A stretch of DNA of 64,000 nucleotides from Rahnella sp. AA (GCF_002834385.1 NZ_PITQ01000007.1:248001-312000); one strand, 5' to 3'; numbered from the stretch's first letter, positions 9,472 to 20,053 are shown. Made by a program: numbers and translations. The notes: generated from the letters alone by a model not told the origin.

Positions 9472-10021
9472 AACTGTCTCCGCGTTTATTAAAAATCCAG
9501 GAAGAAAATCCCCCGGTTAATTCTCTGAAGTTGATGCTTAACTATGCTTTTGTAAAACATGCTCTGGCAATGCAAAGGATGGACTCATTATAAGGCAGGT
9601 GTTCAGGAAGCTCATTGTGCAACTGACCAGCTTTTTGCCTGTTGAACATCATTATGTTTGGCAGGTGACACAGTAAATGTGATGTATATCACCCTTTGAA
9701 TTTCGGGGTTATCAGCGCAACACGATCTGTGATTCCCCTCCCATACTGATGTGTGGATGCAAAAGAATAGTCGCAATAATCTGGTATATTATTGGGCGAA
9801 TGCACAGTGTTATTTTTAGCCCTGTTTTTTATACTGTACTGGCTATCTGAAGGTGACGTTAAAAATAATTCAGATAAATTCCAGGCAGCGCTAAATAAAG
9901 TGTCATTGCCTGTTTGTATAAAGGAACTATACGGTGAATAACCACAGGTGAATGCTAAAGCGTTATTTTAAACGCGGTGAATTCCCTGAAAGAATTCCAA
10001 AATATTACAACGAGGGTCACC
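9472..10021. other. Divergent garD/garP control region
   Basis: 550 bases without a gene, separating two divergent gar units. It contains a strong CRP-like palindrome (9678-9693) and AT-rich -10-like stretches nearer garP (9781-9835). E. coli gar genes are activated by CdaR; I could not identify a CdaR site by eye. An in-frame GTG at 9977 gives garP a 15-residue extension that lacks family support. Confidence 0.6.
9678..9693. promoter_or_regulatory. Candidate CRP-binding site in the gar control region
   Basis: TGTGATGTATATCACC has a perfect TGTGA half, six bases, then TCACC, in the context AAATGTGA..TCACCCTTT. This is nine of ten core positions. It lies between garD and garP and could serve both promoters. 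Confidence 0.65.
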
Positions 10022-11368
10022 ATGAACATTCAATCTCAGTCCCGGGTCATCGCGCAAAGTAAGACGCGAACGCACATACGTTACTATATTCTGCTGATTA
10101 TTTTCTTAATTACCGCGGTCAATTATGCCGACCGTGCAACACTTTCTATTGCCGGTACCGAAGTTGCGCGTGAGCTGGGGCTTGATGCGGCAGACATGGG
10201 GCAAATCTTTGCCGCTTTCGGCTGGGCTTATCTGATTATGCAACTGCCCGGCGGATGGTTGCTGGACCGGTTTGGATCGAAAAAGGTCTATACCTATAGC
10301 CTGTTTTTTTGGTCGTTCTTCACATTATTACAGGGTTTTGTTGGCTGGTTCCCGCTGGCATACGGCGCGCTGACGTTATTCATTCTGCGCTTCATGCTCG
10401 GCTTCTCCGAAGCGCCGTCATTCCCGGCTAATGCCCGTATCGTGGCGGCCTGGTTCCCGACCACCGAACGTGGCACCGCTTCAGCAATTTTTAACTCCGC
10501 ACAGTATTTCTCACTGGCACTGTTCTCTCCTTTATTAGGATGGCTGACTTACGCCTGGGGTTGGGAACATGTCTTTATCGTGATGGGTGCCATTGGTTTT
10601 GTTCTGACGCTGGTGTGGATCAAATTTATCCATAATCCACCAGAACATCCGAATATTTCTAAAAGTGAGCTGCAATTCCTGAAAGACGGTGGTGCGGTTG
10701 TCGATATCGACCATAAGAAAACGGATACCGCAAAAAGTGGCCCGAAATGGAGCTACGTGCGCCAGATGTTAAGCAGCCGCATGATGCTCGGGATCTTCTT
10801 TGGCCAATATTTTATTAACAGCATTACATGGTTCTTCCTCACCTGGTTCCCGATTTACCTGGTTCAGGAAAAGGGGATGTCTATTCTGAAAGTGGGGATG
10901 ATTGCTGCAATTCCTGCGCTGTGCGGGTTCGCGGGCGGCGTGCTGGGCGGGGTGTTTTCTGACTTCCTGATCAGACGCGGTTTCTCACTGACCGTGGCGC
11001 GTAAGATTCCTATCGTGCTCGGCATGTTATTAGCCACCAGCATCATTTTATGTAACTACACCGACAACAACGCACTGGTCGTCACGCTGATGGCGCTGGC
11101 CTTCTTCGGCAAAGGTTTTGGTGCTTTGGGCTGGCCGGTGATTGCTGATACTGCGCCAAAAGAGGTCATCGGCCTGTGTGGTGGCATCTTTAACGTGTTC
11201 GGTAATGTGGCGTCTATCGTGACCCCGCTGGTGATCGGTTACATGGTCAAAGGACTGCATTCTTTCAATATGGCATTAATTTTTGTGGGCTGTTCAGCAC
11301 TGATGGCGATGCTTTGCTATCTGCTGGTGGTCGGCGATATCAAACGTCTGGAACTTAAGAAACAGTAA
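10022..11368 (+). CDS. garP: Galactarate/glucarate MFS transporter GarP
   Basis: Inner-membrane proton symporter of the anion:cation symporter family, importing D-galactarate and D-glucarate. 448 residues (444 in E. coli). Twelve hydrophobic spans; the family signature VNYADRATLSIAG lies in the first span and GGWLLDRFGSKKVYTYSLFF after the second. I choose ATG 10022 because GAGGGTCACC precedes it and the length matches the family. It heads garP-garL-garR-garK, with a hairpin in the gap before garL. Confidence 0.95.
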   Translation: MNIQSQSRVIAQSKTRTHIRYYILLIIFLITAVNYADRATLSIAGTEVARELGLDAADMGQIFAAFGWAYLIMQLPGGWLLDRFGSKKVYTYSLFFWSFFTLLQGFVGWFPLAYGALTLFILRFMLGFSEAPSFPANARIVAAWFPTTERGTASAIFNSAQYFSLALFSPLLGWLTYAWGWEHVFIVMGAIGFVLTLVWIKFIHNPPEHPNISKSELQFLKDGGAVVDIDHKKTDTAKSGPKWSYVRQMLSSRMMLGIFFGQYFINSITWFFLTWFPIYLVQEKGMSILKVGMIAAIPALCGFAGGVLGGVFSDFLIRRGFSLTVARKIPIVLGMLLATSIILCNYTDNNALVVTLMALAFFGKGFGALGWPVIADTAPKEVIGLCGGIFNVFGNVASIVTPLVIGYMVKGLHSFNMALIFVGCSALMAMLCYLLVVGDIKRLELKKQ

Positions 11369-11376
11369 ATTGCGAT

Positions 11377-11406
11377 GTGGGAGTTTCCGGGCATCCCGGT
11401 TCCCAC
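11377..11406 (+). other. Intercistronic hairpin between garP and garL
   Basis: Outer arms GTGGGA/TCCCAC and inner arms CCGGG/CCCGG around a CAT loop give an interrupted stem just after the garP stop codon. There is no T-tract, so it is more likely an RNA stability or processing element than a terminator. Confidence 0.45.
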
Positions 11407-11431
11407 CCATTAATGAGGTCAGATATCAGAT

Positions 11432-12202
11432 ATGAGTAATCAAATGATTCCAAACCGGTTCCGCCAGGACTTGCTGCAAGGGAAAACCCTGATCGGATGT
11501 TGGTCAGCACTCTGTAGCCCGATTTCAACCGAAGTACTGGGTGTTGCGGGTTTTGACTGGCTGTTGCTCGATGGCGAGCACGCGCCTAATGATGTCGGTA
11601 CCTTTGTGCCACAACTGATGGCGCTGAAAGGCAGCCGGAGCGCACCAGTGGTTCGCCCGCAATTCAACGATCCGGTGGTGATTAAGCGCCTGCTGGATAT
11701 CGGCTTCTATAACTTCCTGATCCCGTTTGTTGAAACACAGGAACAAGCGGAACGCGCCGTGGCGTCTACCCGTTATCCGCCAGCGGGGATCCGTGGTGTC
11801 TCCGTTTCGCACCGCAGCAACATGTTCGGCACCGTGCCGGATTATTTCACCAGCATCAACGACAACATTGCGGTCATGGTGCAAATCGAGAGCCAGCAAG
11901 GCGTGGATAATCTGGATGCCATTGCGGCAGTTGACGGTATCGACGGCATTTTCGTTGGCCCGAGTGATTTAGCCGCCGCGATGGGACACCTCGGCAACGC
12001 CGGCCATCCTGACGTACAGGCGGCAATCCGCCACATTTTTGAGCGTGCAAAAGCACATGGCAAAGCCAGCGGCATTCTGGCACCGGTTGAAGCCGATGCG
12101 CGTCGTTATCTGGATTGGGGCGCGACTTTCGTGGCCGTAGGCAGTGATTTAGGCGTTTTCCGCGCTGGTACTCAGGCGCTGTGCGATCGCTTCACCAAGT
12201 GA
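11432..12202 (+). CDS. garL: 5-keto-4-deoxy-D-glucarate aldolase GarL
   Basis: Splits 5-keto-4-deoxy-glucarate (or 2-keto-3-deoxy-glucarate) into pyruvate and tartronate semialdehyde. 256 residues, equal to E. coli. All residues known to act in the class II HpcH/HpaI fold are in place: His50 (DGEHAPND), Arg75 (APVVR), and the Mg ligands Glu153 (QIES) and Asp179 (GPSDL). The N-terminus [10 protein letters not shown] aligns with the E. coli start, although the ribosome site is distant. It is followed by garR after 37 bases. Confidence 0.96.
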   Translation: MSNQMIPNRFRQDLLQGKTLIGCWSALCSPISTEVLGVAGFDWLLLDGEHAPNDVGTFVPQLMALKGSRSAPVVRPQFNDPVVIKRLLDIGFYNFLIPFVETQEQAERAVASTRYPPAGIRGVSVSHRSNMFGTVPDYFTSINDNIAVMVQIESQQGVDNLDAIAAVDGIDGIFVGPSDLAAAMGHLGNAGHPDVQAAIRHIFERAKAHGKASGILAPVEADARRYLDWGATFVAVGSDLGVFRAGTQALCDRFTK

Positions 12203-12239
12203 TCCGGTCTCATAACATCAATATACAGAGGATACCCGA

Positions 12240-13124
12240 ATGAAAATTGGCTTTATTGGTTTAGGCATCATGGGCAAACCTATGAGCAAAAACCTGCTCA
12301 AAGCAGGCTATGAGCTGGTCGTGATGGACCGTAATCTGGATACCGTGGGTGAGCTGGTTAAACTGGGGGCCACAGCGGCTGATACGCCAAAAGCGGTCGC
12401 TGCGGTTTCTGACGTCATCATCACCATGTTGCCAAATTCCCCTCAGGTGAAAGAAGTCGCGCTGGGTGAAAACGGCCTGATCGAAGGCGCTCGTCCGGGC
12501 ACCATTTTTATCGACATGAGTTCTATCGCCCCGCTGGCCAGCCGTGAAATCAGCCAGGCGCTGGCTGCGAAACAAATCGCGATGCTGGATGCGCCCGTGT
12601 CCGGTGGTGAACCGAAAGCTATCGACGGCACGATGTCAGTGATGGTGGGTGGCGATAAAGCCGTGTTCGATAAAACTTATGAAATCATGAAATCCATGGC
12701 GGGCTCGGTTGTGCATACCGGTGATATCGGTGCGGGCAACGTGACCAAGCTGGCAAACCAGGTGATTGTTGCGCTGAACATTGCTGCAATGTCTGAAGCG
12801 CTGGTGCTGGCAACCAAAGCAGGCGTAGATCCTGATTTGGTGTTCCAGGCCATCCGTGGTGGTTTGGCAGGCAGCACCGTTTTGGAAGCGAAAGCACCCA
12901 TGGTGATGGATCGCAACTTCAAACCGGGCTTCCGTATTGATTTGCATATCAAAGATTTAGCTAATGCGCTGGATACCTCTCATGGCGTCGGTGCACAACT
13001 GCCTCTGACCTCGCTGGTCATGGAAATGATGCAGGCATTGAAAGCGGATGGTCACGGGCAATCAGACCATAGCGCCATTGCACGCTATTATGAAACCTTA
13101 GCGAAGGTTGAAGTTACCCGTTAG
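12240..13124 (+). CDS. garR: Tartronate semialdehyde reductase GarR
   Basis: Reduces tartronate semialdehyde to D-glycerate with NAD(P)H. 294 residues, as in E. coli. The beta-hydroxyacid dehydrogenase landmarks are intact: GLGIMGKPMSKNL dinucleotide-binding loop at residue 7, the substrate loop DAPVSGGEPKA near 117, and the catalytic Lys170 in GAGNVTKLANQ. RBS AGAGGATACCCGA. It sits between garL and garK in the pathway order; a 120-base gap to garK contains a short CTGCC/GGCAG hairpin. Confidence 0.97.
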   Translation: MKIGFIGLGIMGKPMSKNLLKAGYELVVMDRNLDTVGELVKLGATAADTPKAVAAVSDVIITMLPNSPQVKEVALGENGLIEGARPGTIFIDMSSIAPLASREISQALAAKQIAMLDAPVSGGEPKAIDGTMSVMVGGDKAVFDKTYEIMKSMAGSVVHTGDIGAGNVTKLANQVIVALNIAAMSEALVLATKAGVDPDLVFQAIRGGLAGSTVLEAKAPMVMDRNFKPGFRIDLHIKDLANALDTSHGVGAQLPLTSLVMEMMQALKADGHGQSDHSAIARYYETLAKVEVTR

Positions 13125-13244
13125 TCTGCGGTGGCAGTGCGGTATCAAAGGTTAATTTATGCCGCGCTGCCCTTCAGGCAGGATGCAAAACTGACAGGAC
13201 GCTTTTCCACATCGGCGCGTGCAGTTTATGAAGGTAATGACTTT

Positions 13245-14384
13245 ATGAAAATAGTGATCGCACCGGATTCATACAAAGAAAGTTTGTCTGCTTTGGATGT
13301 GGCAAAAGCCATCGAGAGTGGGTTCCGTGAGATTTTCCCTGAGGCAGAGTACGTCAAACTGCCGGTTGCCGATGGTGGCGAAGGCACCGTTGAAGCCATG
13401 GTGGCCGCGACCGGAGGCCGTATTGTTAAAGTGAATGTCACCGGACCGCTGGGGACACCGCTTGATGCATTCTTCGGGCTTTCAGGCGATGAGAAAATCG
13501 CGTTTATCGAGATGGCTGCTGCCAGCGGGCTGGAGAGTGTTCCACCGGCACAGCGTAATCCTTTGAAAACGACATCTTATGGTACGGGTGAGCTGATTCA
13601 TTCGGCACTCGATCATGGCGTGAAACACTGCATCATTGGTATCGGCGGTAGCGCGACGAATGACGGTGGTGCTGGCATGATGCAGGCACTGGGCGCAAAA
13701 CTGCTGACCAAAGAGGGGCATCCGATTGGTCAGGGGGGGGGCGAGCTGGAAAAGCTGCACCACATTGATATCAGCGAACTGGATCCAAGAATTAAAAAAT
13801 GTCGCTTTGAAGTAGCGTGTGACGTGACGAATCCGCTGACAGGCAAAGACGGTGCCTCTGCCATCTTCGGTCCGCAAAAAGGTGCTACGCCGGAGATGAT
13901 CGAACAACTCGATGGTTATCTGCATCACTATGCGCGGGTGATCAAACAGGATCTGGGTATTGATGTTGAGCATGTTCCCGGAGCCGGAGCTGCGGGGGGG
14001 ATGGGGGCTGCACTTTACGGGTTCTGCAATGCTGAATTGCGTCAGGGGATTGAAATTGTCACCGATGCGCTGGGCCTTGATGAGCTGGTCAAAGACGCTA
14101 CGCTGGTGATCACGGGCGAAGGGCGCATCGATAGCCAGAGTATTAATGGCAAAGTGCCGATTGGTGTGGCGCGAGTCGCGAAACGCTATAACAAGCCTGT
14201 GATTGGTATTGCCGGCAGCCTGACAAAAGATGTTGATGTCGTTTATAACCACGGTCTGGATGCCGTTTTTAGTGTGCTCTACAGCATTTGTACGCTCGAT
14301 GATGCCCTGAAAAACGCTGCAGATAATCTGCGTAAATCAGCACGGAATATTGCCGCGACCATTAAGTTATCGCAAAAACTTTAA
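13245..14384 (+). CDS. garK: Glycerate 2-kinase GarK
   Basis: Phosphorylates D-glycerate to 2-phosphoglycerate, which enters glycolysis at enolase. 379 residues (381 in E. coli). It begins MKIVIAPDSYKESLSA, the standard glycerate kinase N-terminus, and has GGSATNDGGAGM and TGEGRIDSQS. ATG 13245 has AAGG upstream; the frame extends 114 bases further without family support. Two G-runs occur in the coding sequence: nine G at 13733-13741 and seven at 13995-14001. The reading frame is intact as given. Confidence 0.96.
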   Translation: MKIVIAPDSYKESLSALDVAKAIESGFREIFPEAEYVKLPVADGGEGTVEAMVAATGGRIVKVNVTGPLGTPLDAFFGLSGDEKIAFIEMAAASGLESVPPAQRNPLKTTSYGTGELIHSALDHGVKHCIIGIGGSATNDGGAGMMQALGAKLLTKEGHPIGQGGGELEKLHHIDISELDPRIKKCRFEVACDVTNPLTGKDGASAIFGPQKGATPEMIEQLDGYLHHYARVIKQDLGIDVEHVPGAGAAGGMGAALYGFCNAELRQGIEIVTDALGLDELVKDATLVITGEGRIDSQSINGKVPIGVARVAKRYNKPVIGIAGSLTKDVDVVYNHGLDAVFSVLYSICTLDDALKNAADNLRKSARNIAATIKLSQKL

Positions 14385-14414
14385 AAACGAATGAGTAACA
14401 CATAGCAAGCTCAT

Positions 14415-14449
14415 AAACCGGTGTTCAGGCCCAGCCTGCGCCGGTTTTT
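14415..14449 (+). terminator. Terminator after garK
   Basis: AAACCGG/CCGGTTT outer arms with CAGGC/GCCTG inner arms, followed by a T run. It lies 30 bases after the garK stop codon and ends the garPLRK unit. Confidence 0.8.
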
Positions 14450-14511
14450 GTATTTTATTTGCGGCAGTTTTACGTTAGTTTTTAGAAACATTCGCCAATG
14501 AGATAACACGT

Positions 14512-15819
14512 ATGCCAGAGATCGACTTTTCACAGCAGCCGGTTAATACACAAACAAAAGGGTTGGGCCGGCTCAACAGCGGTGCGCGGATGGGGGATAT
14601 CCGGGAGCAGGGCTGGAATATCCTGCGTGAAGACGTCAGCCTGCCGGTTGCCGTGCTTCTGGAAGAGAGAGTCGAACACAATCTTTCCTGGATGCGTGAA
14701 TTTATCCAACGCTATCAGCTGAAGCTTGCCCCGCACGGTAAAACCACCATGAGCCCGGAGCTGTATCAGCTGCAAATGGAATATGGCGCATGGGGTATTA
14801 CGCTGGCAACCGCACCACAGGTGAACGCGGCATTTCAACACGGCGTCCGCAAAGTGATTATGGCGAATCAGCTGGTCGGCAAAGGTAATATGGCAATGAT
14901 CGCCGGATTACTGCACGAAGATCCTGATTTTGATTTTACCTGCATTGTGGATTCTGCCGAAAACGTAGAAGCGCTCGGGCACTATTTTGCGGGCCAGCAA
15001 CTGAAACTGCGCATCATGTTTGAATACGGGATCTCGGGCGGACGCACCGGGATCCGCACAGATCAGCAGGAAGCTGAAGTGCTCGCTGCGGTGAAACGCT
15101 GGCCGCAGTCACTGGCGCTGGTCGGTGTCGAACTCTATGAAGGTGTGAGCAATGATGAGGCTGTGATCCGCCAATTCCTGCGCAACGTTATGGCGCGCAC
15201 TGAAGCCCTGGCTCTGGCGGGAGAATTTGCTGAATCGCAGGTTATTTTAACCGGCGCTGGTTCCGCCTGGTTTGATGTGGTGGCGGAAGAACTGACGCGG
15301 GAAGAGAGGCATCTTGATCCTGCCAAACGCTACACACTGGAGATTATCCTGCGTTCGGGTTGTTATGTGACGCACGATGTTGGCGCCTATCAGACGGCGC
15401 TGGAGCGCATGCAAACCAGCAATCCGGTCGCACGGGAAATGAACAGCAGCTTACAACCGGCATTGCAGGTTTGGGCGGCGGTGCAGTCTTTGCCTGAACC
15501 GGGCAGGGCGATTATCGCATTGGGTAAACGTGACGCGGGTTATGACGCCGGTTATCCAAAAGCCGCCGGGCATTTCCGCCCGCGCAGCGTTTCGCAACCG
15601 GGATATACCACGGTTGTTCCTGCCCCCGAAGACTGGAAAGTCTTCGCGATGATGGATCAACACGCATTTATGTCGATACCGGAAAATGCAGATCTGAAAG
15701 TTGGCGATATGCTGGTATTTGATATCAGCCATCCGTGCCTGACATTCGACAAATGGCGGCAGTTATTGCTGGTCAATGAACAGTGGGATGTCACGGGGGC
15801 GGTGACGACCTGGTTCTGA
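14512..15819 (+). CDS. Amino-acid deaminase, D-serine dehydratase-like (alanine-racemase fold)
   Basis: 435 residues. The N-terminal half is a PLP-binding TIM barrel of the alanine racemase type, with the likely Schiff-base lysine at residue 77 in KLAPHGKTTMSPEL. The C-terminal beta domain carries the zinc-ligand-type motif DISHPCLTFDKW seen in eukaryotic-type D-serine dehydratases (DSD1) and D-threonine aldolases. The predicted reaction is deamination or aldol cleavage of a D-hydroxy amino acid; the exact substrate is not shown. It stands alone between the garK terminator and its own terminator, so it is probably not part of the gar unit. It is unrelated to the E. coli DsdA fold. Confidence 0.8.
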   Translation: MPEIDFSQQPVNTQTKGLGRLNSGARMGDIREQGWNILREDVSLPVAVLLEERVEHNLSWMREFIQRYQLKLAPHGKTTMSPELYQLQMEYGAWGITLATAPQVNAAFQHGVRKVIMANQLVGKGNMAMIAGLLHEDPDFDFTCIVDSAENVEALGHYFAGQQLKLRIMFEYGISGGRTGIRTDQQEAEVLAAVKRWPQSLALVGVELYEGVSNDEAVIRQFLRNVMARTEALALAGEFAESQVILTGAGSAWFDVVAEELTREERHLDPAKRYTLEIILRSGCYVTHDVGAYQTALERMQTSNPVAREMNSSLQPALQVWAAVQSLPEPGRAIIALGKRDAGYDAGYPKAAGHFRPRSVSQPGYTTVVPAPEDWKVFAMMDQHAFMSIPENADLKVGDMLVFDISHPCLTFDKWRQLLLVNEQWDVTGAVTTWF

Positions 15820-15830
15820 CGGTGTAAAAA

Positions 15831-15860
15831 CGCCCGGTTATTGCCGGGCGTGATTTTTTT
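15831..15860 (+). terminator. Terminator after the deaminase gene
   Basis: CGCCCGG/CCGGGCG stem with a six-base loop followed by TGATTTTTTT. It lies between this gene and the convergent barA. Confidence 0.85.
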
Positions 15861-15874
15861 CTGCCAGATGACAG

Positions 15875-18625
15875 TTATCCTGGCAAATAGGCTACCGCAG
15901 CCTGCTTCACATTATCGATTTCATCGAGCAGTTCAAACCATTCGGGTTCCAGCGTTTCCACGCTGACTCCCTGGCGCAGTTGCTGTTCAACATAAAAGCA
16001 GAGCTGCTTCAGGCGCGGCACACCGCTGTAACTGCAACTGCCGTGGAGTTTGTGGATCAGTGCCAGGATATCGTTATCGGGTTCCCCGCGGGCAACCGCC
16101 TCCACGCGCTCTGCGACCTGTGGCAGGAACTCCACCAGCATTTGCAGCAAATCTTGCGCCAGCGCGACTTTGTTGGCGGATTGGCTTAATGCCAGTTGCC
16201 AGTCAAGCGTGCTGATGGGGGCGAAAGCCTCACTGGCCTGCAACGGCGAATCGAGCTGTGTCTGGTGCGAATGATGGCGCGACAGCACGCTTTTCAGCAT
16301 GCTTTCATCAATCGGTTTAGACAGATAATCGTCCATTCCCAGTTTCAGCAACTGCTCGCGCTCGCCGCTCAGTGAGTGCGCAGTGACCGCCACCACCGGC
16401 GTTTTTGCATGGCGGGCCATCTGGTGAATGATTTCGCTGGCACGAATACCGTCGATATCCGGCATCTGAATATCCATCAAAATAATGTCGAGATCCGTAT
16501 GGCGGGCCACTTCAATGGCTTCCTCACCGCTGTGGCATAGCACGGTGGTTTCGACCAGTTCTTCCAGCAGGGCACCGATCAGCTTAAGGTTTGCCGGATT
16601 ATCGTCCACGGCCATTGCCGTGAGTGGCAGGCGCGAGGTTTTTTCATTGTCACTGCTGATCACCCTCACGGCAGCCTGCTGTTCTTTTAGCAATAGCGGT
16701 AACAGGCGGATGCTCGACATCGGTTTTATCAGACAGGCCTGAACCCCGCGTCTTTTTAGCTCTTCAGCATCAACCTGGAACTGACTGGGCAGCGCCAGCA
16801 ACAAATGCTGGGTCATGCCCAGCACTTTTTGTAACTTACCGTCGTAGTCTGACAAGGTCTGATCGGGTTTCACCGGGATACTGCACAGCATGATGTCGTA
16901 ACAGGCATCAGGAAGTGCAGCCAGCGTCGTGCGATGGGTGATATCGAGCGGCGTAGCTTGCAGGATTTCCATGGTCGCTTTGGCCGCTGCCGGGTTGGCC
17001 TCAACATAGGCCAGACGTTTCCCTTCGAGATGGCTCATAGATACTGGCGTGACATGGCGGTTTTCGTTCAGCTCCAGCGTGACGTGGAACCAGAACGTCG
17101 AGCCGCGGTTGATCTGGCTGTAGAAACTGATGTCACCGCCCATCTCTTTGACCAGACGCTGAGTGATCACCAGGCCAAGCCCTGTTCCCCCGTGACGACG
17201 GGAAATGCTGGCATCAGCCTGACGGAAGGCCTGGAACAACTGAGATTGCTGACGTTCGGAAATCCCGATACCGGTATCATGGATTTGCACTTCCAGCTCG
17301 ACCTGTAAATTATTCTGCGAGCGCAGCTCAACATTGATATCGATGTTGCCGTTTTCGGTGAATTTAATCGCATTACCCAGCAGATTGGTGACCACTTGCT
17401 GCATCCGCATCGGGTCGCCCAGCACATTTTCCGGCACATTGTTGTGGACGTTCAGCGTCAGTTCCAGGCCTTTATCATGTGCGGTATGGGCCAGCAGGAT
17501 CACCACTTCATCGAGCATTTCATGCAGCGAGAACGGAATATGCTCCAGCACCAGCTTGCCGGCTTCCAGCTTTGAGAAATCCAGCACGTCATTAATGATA
17601 GTCAGCAGGTGGTTTGCCGAACGTTCAATCGTTTGCAGATAATCCGCCTGCGTCGGTGAGAGCGGCGTTTTCAGCGTCTGGCGGGTAAATCCAATGACCC
17701 CGTTGAGCGGTGTGCGCAATTCATGTGACATATTGGCCAGGAATTCGGATTTGATACGTGCGGCTTCCTGCGCGCGCTTTTTCGCGAGATCCAGCTCGAC
17801 GTTCTGGATTTCCATCTGCTCAAGGGTTTCACGCAGATCTGATGTCGCCTGGTCGATATTCTGCTGCACCTCTTCGTGATAAGCCGTCAGCGACATTGCC
17901 ATCGAGTTAATGCCATTTTTCAGCATGCTCAGCTCGCCCGGCATATTCCCTTCCACGCGGCTGTCGAGTTGCCCGCGCCGGATACGGTCAACGGTATTGA
18001 CCATGTTACGGATTGGCCCCGTCACGTCGCGCATCAGCCGGTACGCGAACAACGTGGCGATGCCCAGGCACAAAAGCAGCAACATAGTGGAGACAAAGGC
18101 TTCCTGATATTGCGCAAGTTTGACCGAGCTTAGGTCCAGCTCGATGGCGATATAGCCCAGTGTGCTTTCAGGCGATGTGCTGAAAGATTCGTCATCCGTT
18201 TCGGTATGGTTTTCAGCAATAATGGGGGTACGCAGGATCAGCACATCACCCAAGCGCGTTTTGGTGAGCGCCCGGGGAATATCTTCAACGCGTCTGACCT
18301 GAAGCGGCGAGCCTTCGCGCAGCGAATTAGAAGTAGCAAACAGCTTATTCTCGCCATCGTATACGCTGATGCTGCGTACAATATCGGAGTGATTGCGGTG
18401 CAGGCGGCTGATCAGACGCTTGACGGGCTCGCGTTCACGAAACGTCATACCATATTCACTCGCGACGGCCAGAGGCTCGATAATGCTGGCTCCGGCATCT
18501 GTCAGCTGGTTCTGCAACTCGTTATAGCGGTGCACCACAAAGAAGGTGCTGAGCAGCAAACCGATCATTAACGTCGGTGCCAGAATCAAGATCATCATCC
18601 GTGCGCGAAGGCTATATTTGGTCAT
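15875..18625 (-). CDS. barA: Hybrid sensor histidine kinase BarA
   Basis: Inner-membrane tripartite kinase that phosphorylates UvrY, raises CsrB/CsrC and so relieves CsrA control; it responds to short-chain carboxylic acids. 916 residues. Order: span 1 (about 11-31), periplasmic sensor, span 2 (about 178-197), HAMP, HisKA with His301 in NMSHELRTP, ATPase with the GTGLGL box near 480, a degenerate receiver, a receiver with Asp718 (LMDIQMPD), and an HPt domain with His861 (IHKLHGSC). Start ATG 18625 gives [17 protein letters not shown], matching E. coli; the longer frame to 18790 overlaps rlmD and is rejected. Divergent from rlmD. Confidence 0.97.
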   Translation of the reverse strand: MTKYSLRARMMILILAPTLMIGLLLSTFFVVHRYNELQNQLTDAGASIIEPLAVASEYGMTFREREPVKRLISRLHRNHSDIVRSISVYDGENKLFATSNSLREGSPLQVRRVEDIPRALTKTRLGDVLILRTPIIAENHTETDDESFSTSPESTLGYIAIELDLSSVKLAQYQEAFVSTMLLLLCLGIATLFAYRLMRDVTGPIRNMVNTVDRIRRGQLDSRVEGNMPGELSMLKNGINSMAMSLTAYHEEVQQNIDQATSDLRETLEQMEIQNVELDLAKKRAQEAARIKSEFLANMSHELRTPLNGVIGFTRQTLKTPLSPTQADYLQTIERSANHLLTIINDVLDFSKLEAGKLVLEHIPFSLHEMLDEVVILLAHTAHDKGLELTLNVHNNVPENVLGDPMRMQQVVTNLLGNAIKFTENGNIDINVELRSQNNLQVELEVQIHDTGIGISERQQSQLFQAFRQADASISRRHGGTGLGLVITQRLVKEMGGDISFYSQINRGSTFWFHVTLELNENRHVTPVSMSHLEGKRLAYVEANPAAAKATMEILQATPLDITHRTTLAALPDACYDIMLCSIPVKPDQTLSDYDGKLQKVLGMTQHLLLALPSQFQVDAEELKRRGVQACLIKPMSSIRLLPLLLKEQQAAVRVISSDNEKTSRLPLTAMAVDDNPANLKLIGALLEELVETTVLCHSGEEAIEVARHTDLDIILMDIQMPDIDGIRASEIIHQMARHAKTPVVAVTAHSLSGEREQLLKLGMDDYLSKPIDESMLKSVLSRHHSHQTQLDSPLQASEAFAPISTLDWQLALSQSANKVALAQDLLQMLVEFLPQVAERVEAVARGEPDNDILALIHKLHGSCSYSGVPRLKQLCFYVEQQLRQGVSVETLEPEWFELLDEIDNVKQAAVAYLPG

Positions 18626-18688
18626 GAGGTTCCAATGTGGGAGAATTGACAGAAGTAAGCTTAATAAACCAGCGTGCAATCGACAATA

Positions 18689-20053
18689 ATGGCTCAATTC
18701 TACTCTCCGAACCGCCGTGTGACGACCCGGCAAACGATAACTGTGACCGCAACCGACCTTGATGCTTTCGGGCAGGGGGTTGCGCGTCACAACGGCAAAG
18801 CCGTATTTGTCAGTGGCTTACTGCCTGATGAACAGGCGGAAGTCACTTTAACAGAAGATAAAAGCAAGTACGCTAAAGGGCGTCTGAAACGTTTGCTTAA
18901 TACCAGCGCTGAGCGCGTAAAGCCGCAGTGCCCGCATTATTCGACCTGCGGAGGCTGTCAGCAACAACACGCCAGCGAGGCGCTGCAACAGCGCAGTAAA
19001 GCGGCGTCGCTGTTGCGTTTGATTTCCCGCGAGACCGGCATTCAGGCACAGGAACAGCCGGTGATTGCCGGCCCGCAATACGGGTACCGCCGCCGGGCGC
19101 GTCTGGGATTACAAATAGCAGGCAGCAAATCGGGGCGTAATTCTGGCAATGGCCCGCTGGTGATGGGGTTCCGTCAGGAAGGCTCGAATGATTTGGTGGC
19201 GATCACCCGTTGCCCGGTGCTGCGTCCGGAGCTGGAAACGTTGTTGGTGCCGGTGCAGGAATGTTTGTCATCGCTGTCGGCGGTGAAACGCCTCGGGCAT
19301 CTGGAACTGGTGCTGGCAGATAATGGCGCGGTGATGGTGCTGCGTCATCTGGACCCGCTCAGTGAGACTGATCGCGCACGCCTGATCGCCTTCGGTGAGC
19401 GACATCAGTTAACCATTTTTCTGGCGCCGGACAGCGAGTCGCTGGAGCCATTGTGCGGTGATACGCCTTATTATCAGATTGATGGTCTGAATCTGAAATT
19501 TGGTCCGCGTGATTTTATTCAGGTTAACGATGCCGTTAATCAGCAAATGGTGGCCCAGGCGCTGGAATGGCTGGCGCTGACGCCGGAAGATCGGGTACTG
19601 GATTTGTTCTGCGGGATGGGAAATTTCACCCTGCCGCTGGCAAAAAGAGCGAAGCAGGTTGTCGGCGTCGAAGGTGTTGCTACACTGGTGGCGAATGGGC
19701 AAGATAATGCCCGGAATAATGGATTAGAAAATGCGTCGTTCTTCCATGAGAATCTGGAAGACGATGTCAGTAAACAACCCTGGGCGGCGCAAGGTTTCAA
19801 TAAAATTTTGCTGGATCCGGCCCGGGGCGGTGCTGCTGGCGTAATGGCGCATATCGTTAAGCTTGCCCCGTCGCGTGTGGTGTATGTGTCTTGCAACCCC
19901 ACAACTTTGGCCCGGGACAGTAAAATTTTGTTGGAGGCGGGCTATCGTTTGGCTCAGGTTCGTATGCTGGATATGTTCCCGCACACCGGGCACATTGAAT
20001 CGATGGCTCTGTTTATCAACCCGTCTGACACAGGCGTTGTGTCAGAAACGTAG
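18689..20053 (+). CDS. rlmD: 23S rRNA (uracil-1939-C5)-methyltransferase RlmD
   Basis: Methylates U1939 of 23S rRNA using SAM and an Fe4S4 cluster. 454 residues. An N-terminal TRAM domain (residues 10-70) precedes the cluster cysteines Cys81, Cys87 and Cys90 ([10 protein letters not shown]). The methylase core has [14 protein letters not shown] and the catalytic [12 protein letters not shown] start at MAQFYS (18689) by alignment with E. coli; its ribosome site is weak. It is followed by relA after 9 bases, and the two are probably cotranscribed. Old name rumA. Confidence 0.96.
   Translation: MAQFYSPNRRVTTRQTITVTATDLDAFGQGVARHNGKAVFVSGLLPDEQAEVTLTEDKSKYAKGRLKRLLNTSAERVKPQCPHYSTCGGCQQQHASEALQQRSKAASLLRLISRETGIQAQEQPVIAGPQYGYRRRARLGLQIAGSKSGRNSGNGPLVMGFRQEGSNDLVAITRCPVLRPELETLLVPVQECLSSLSAVKRLGHLELVLADNGAVMVLRHLDPLSETDRARLIAFGERHQLTIFLAPDSESLEPLCGDTPYYQIDGLNLKFGPRDFIQVNDAVNQQMVAQALEWLALTPEDRVLDLFCGMGNFTLPLAKRAKQVVGVEGVATLVANGQDNARNNGLENASFFHENLEDDVSKQPWAAQGFNKILLDPARGGAAGVMAHIVKLAPSRVVYVSCNPTTLARDSKILLEAGYRLAQVRMLDMFPHTGHIESMALFINPSDTGVVSET

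Noticed and set aside
13482-14252. 256-codon minus-strand ORF opposite garK
   Set aside because: Shadow of garK; no family match and no start signals.
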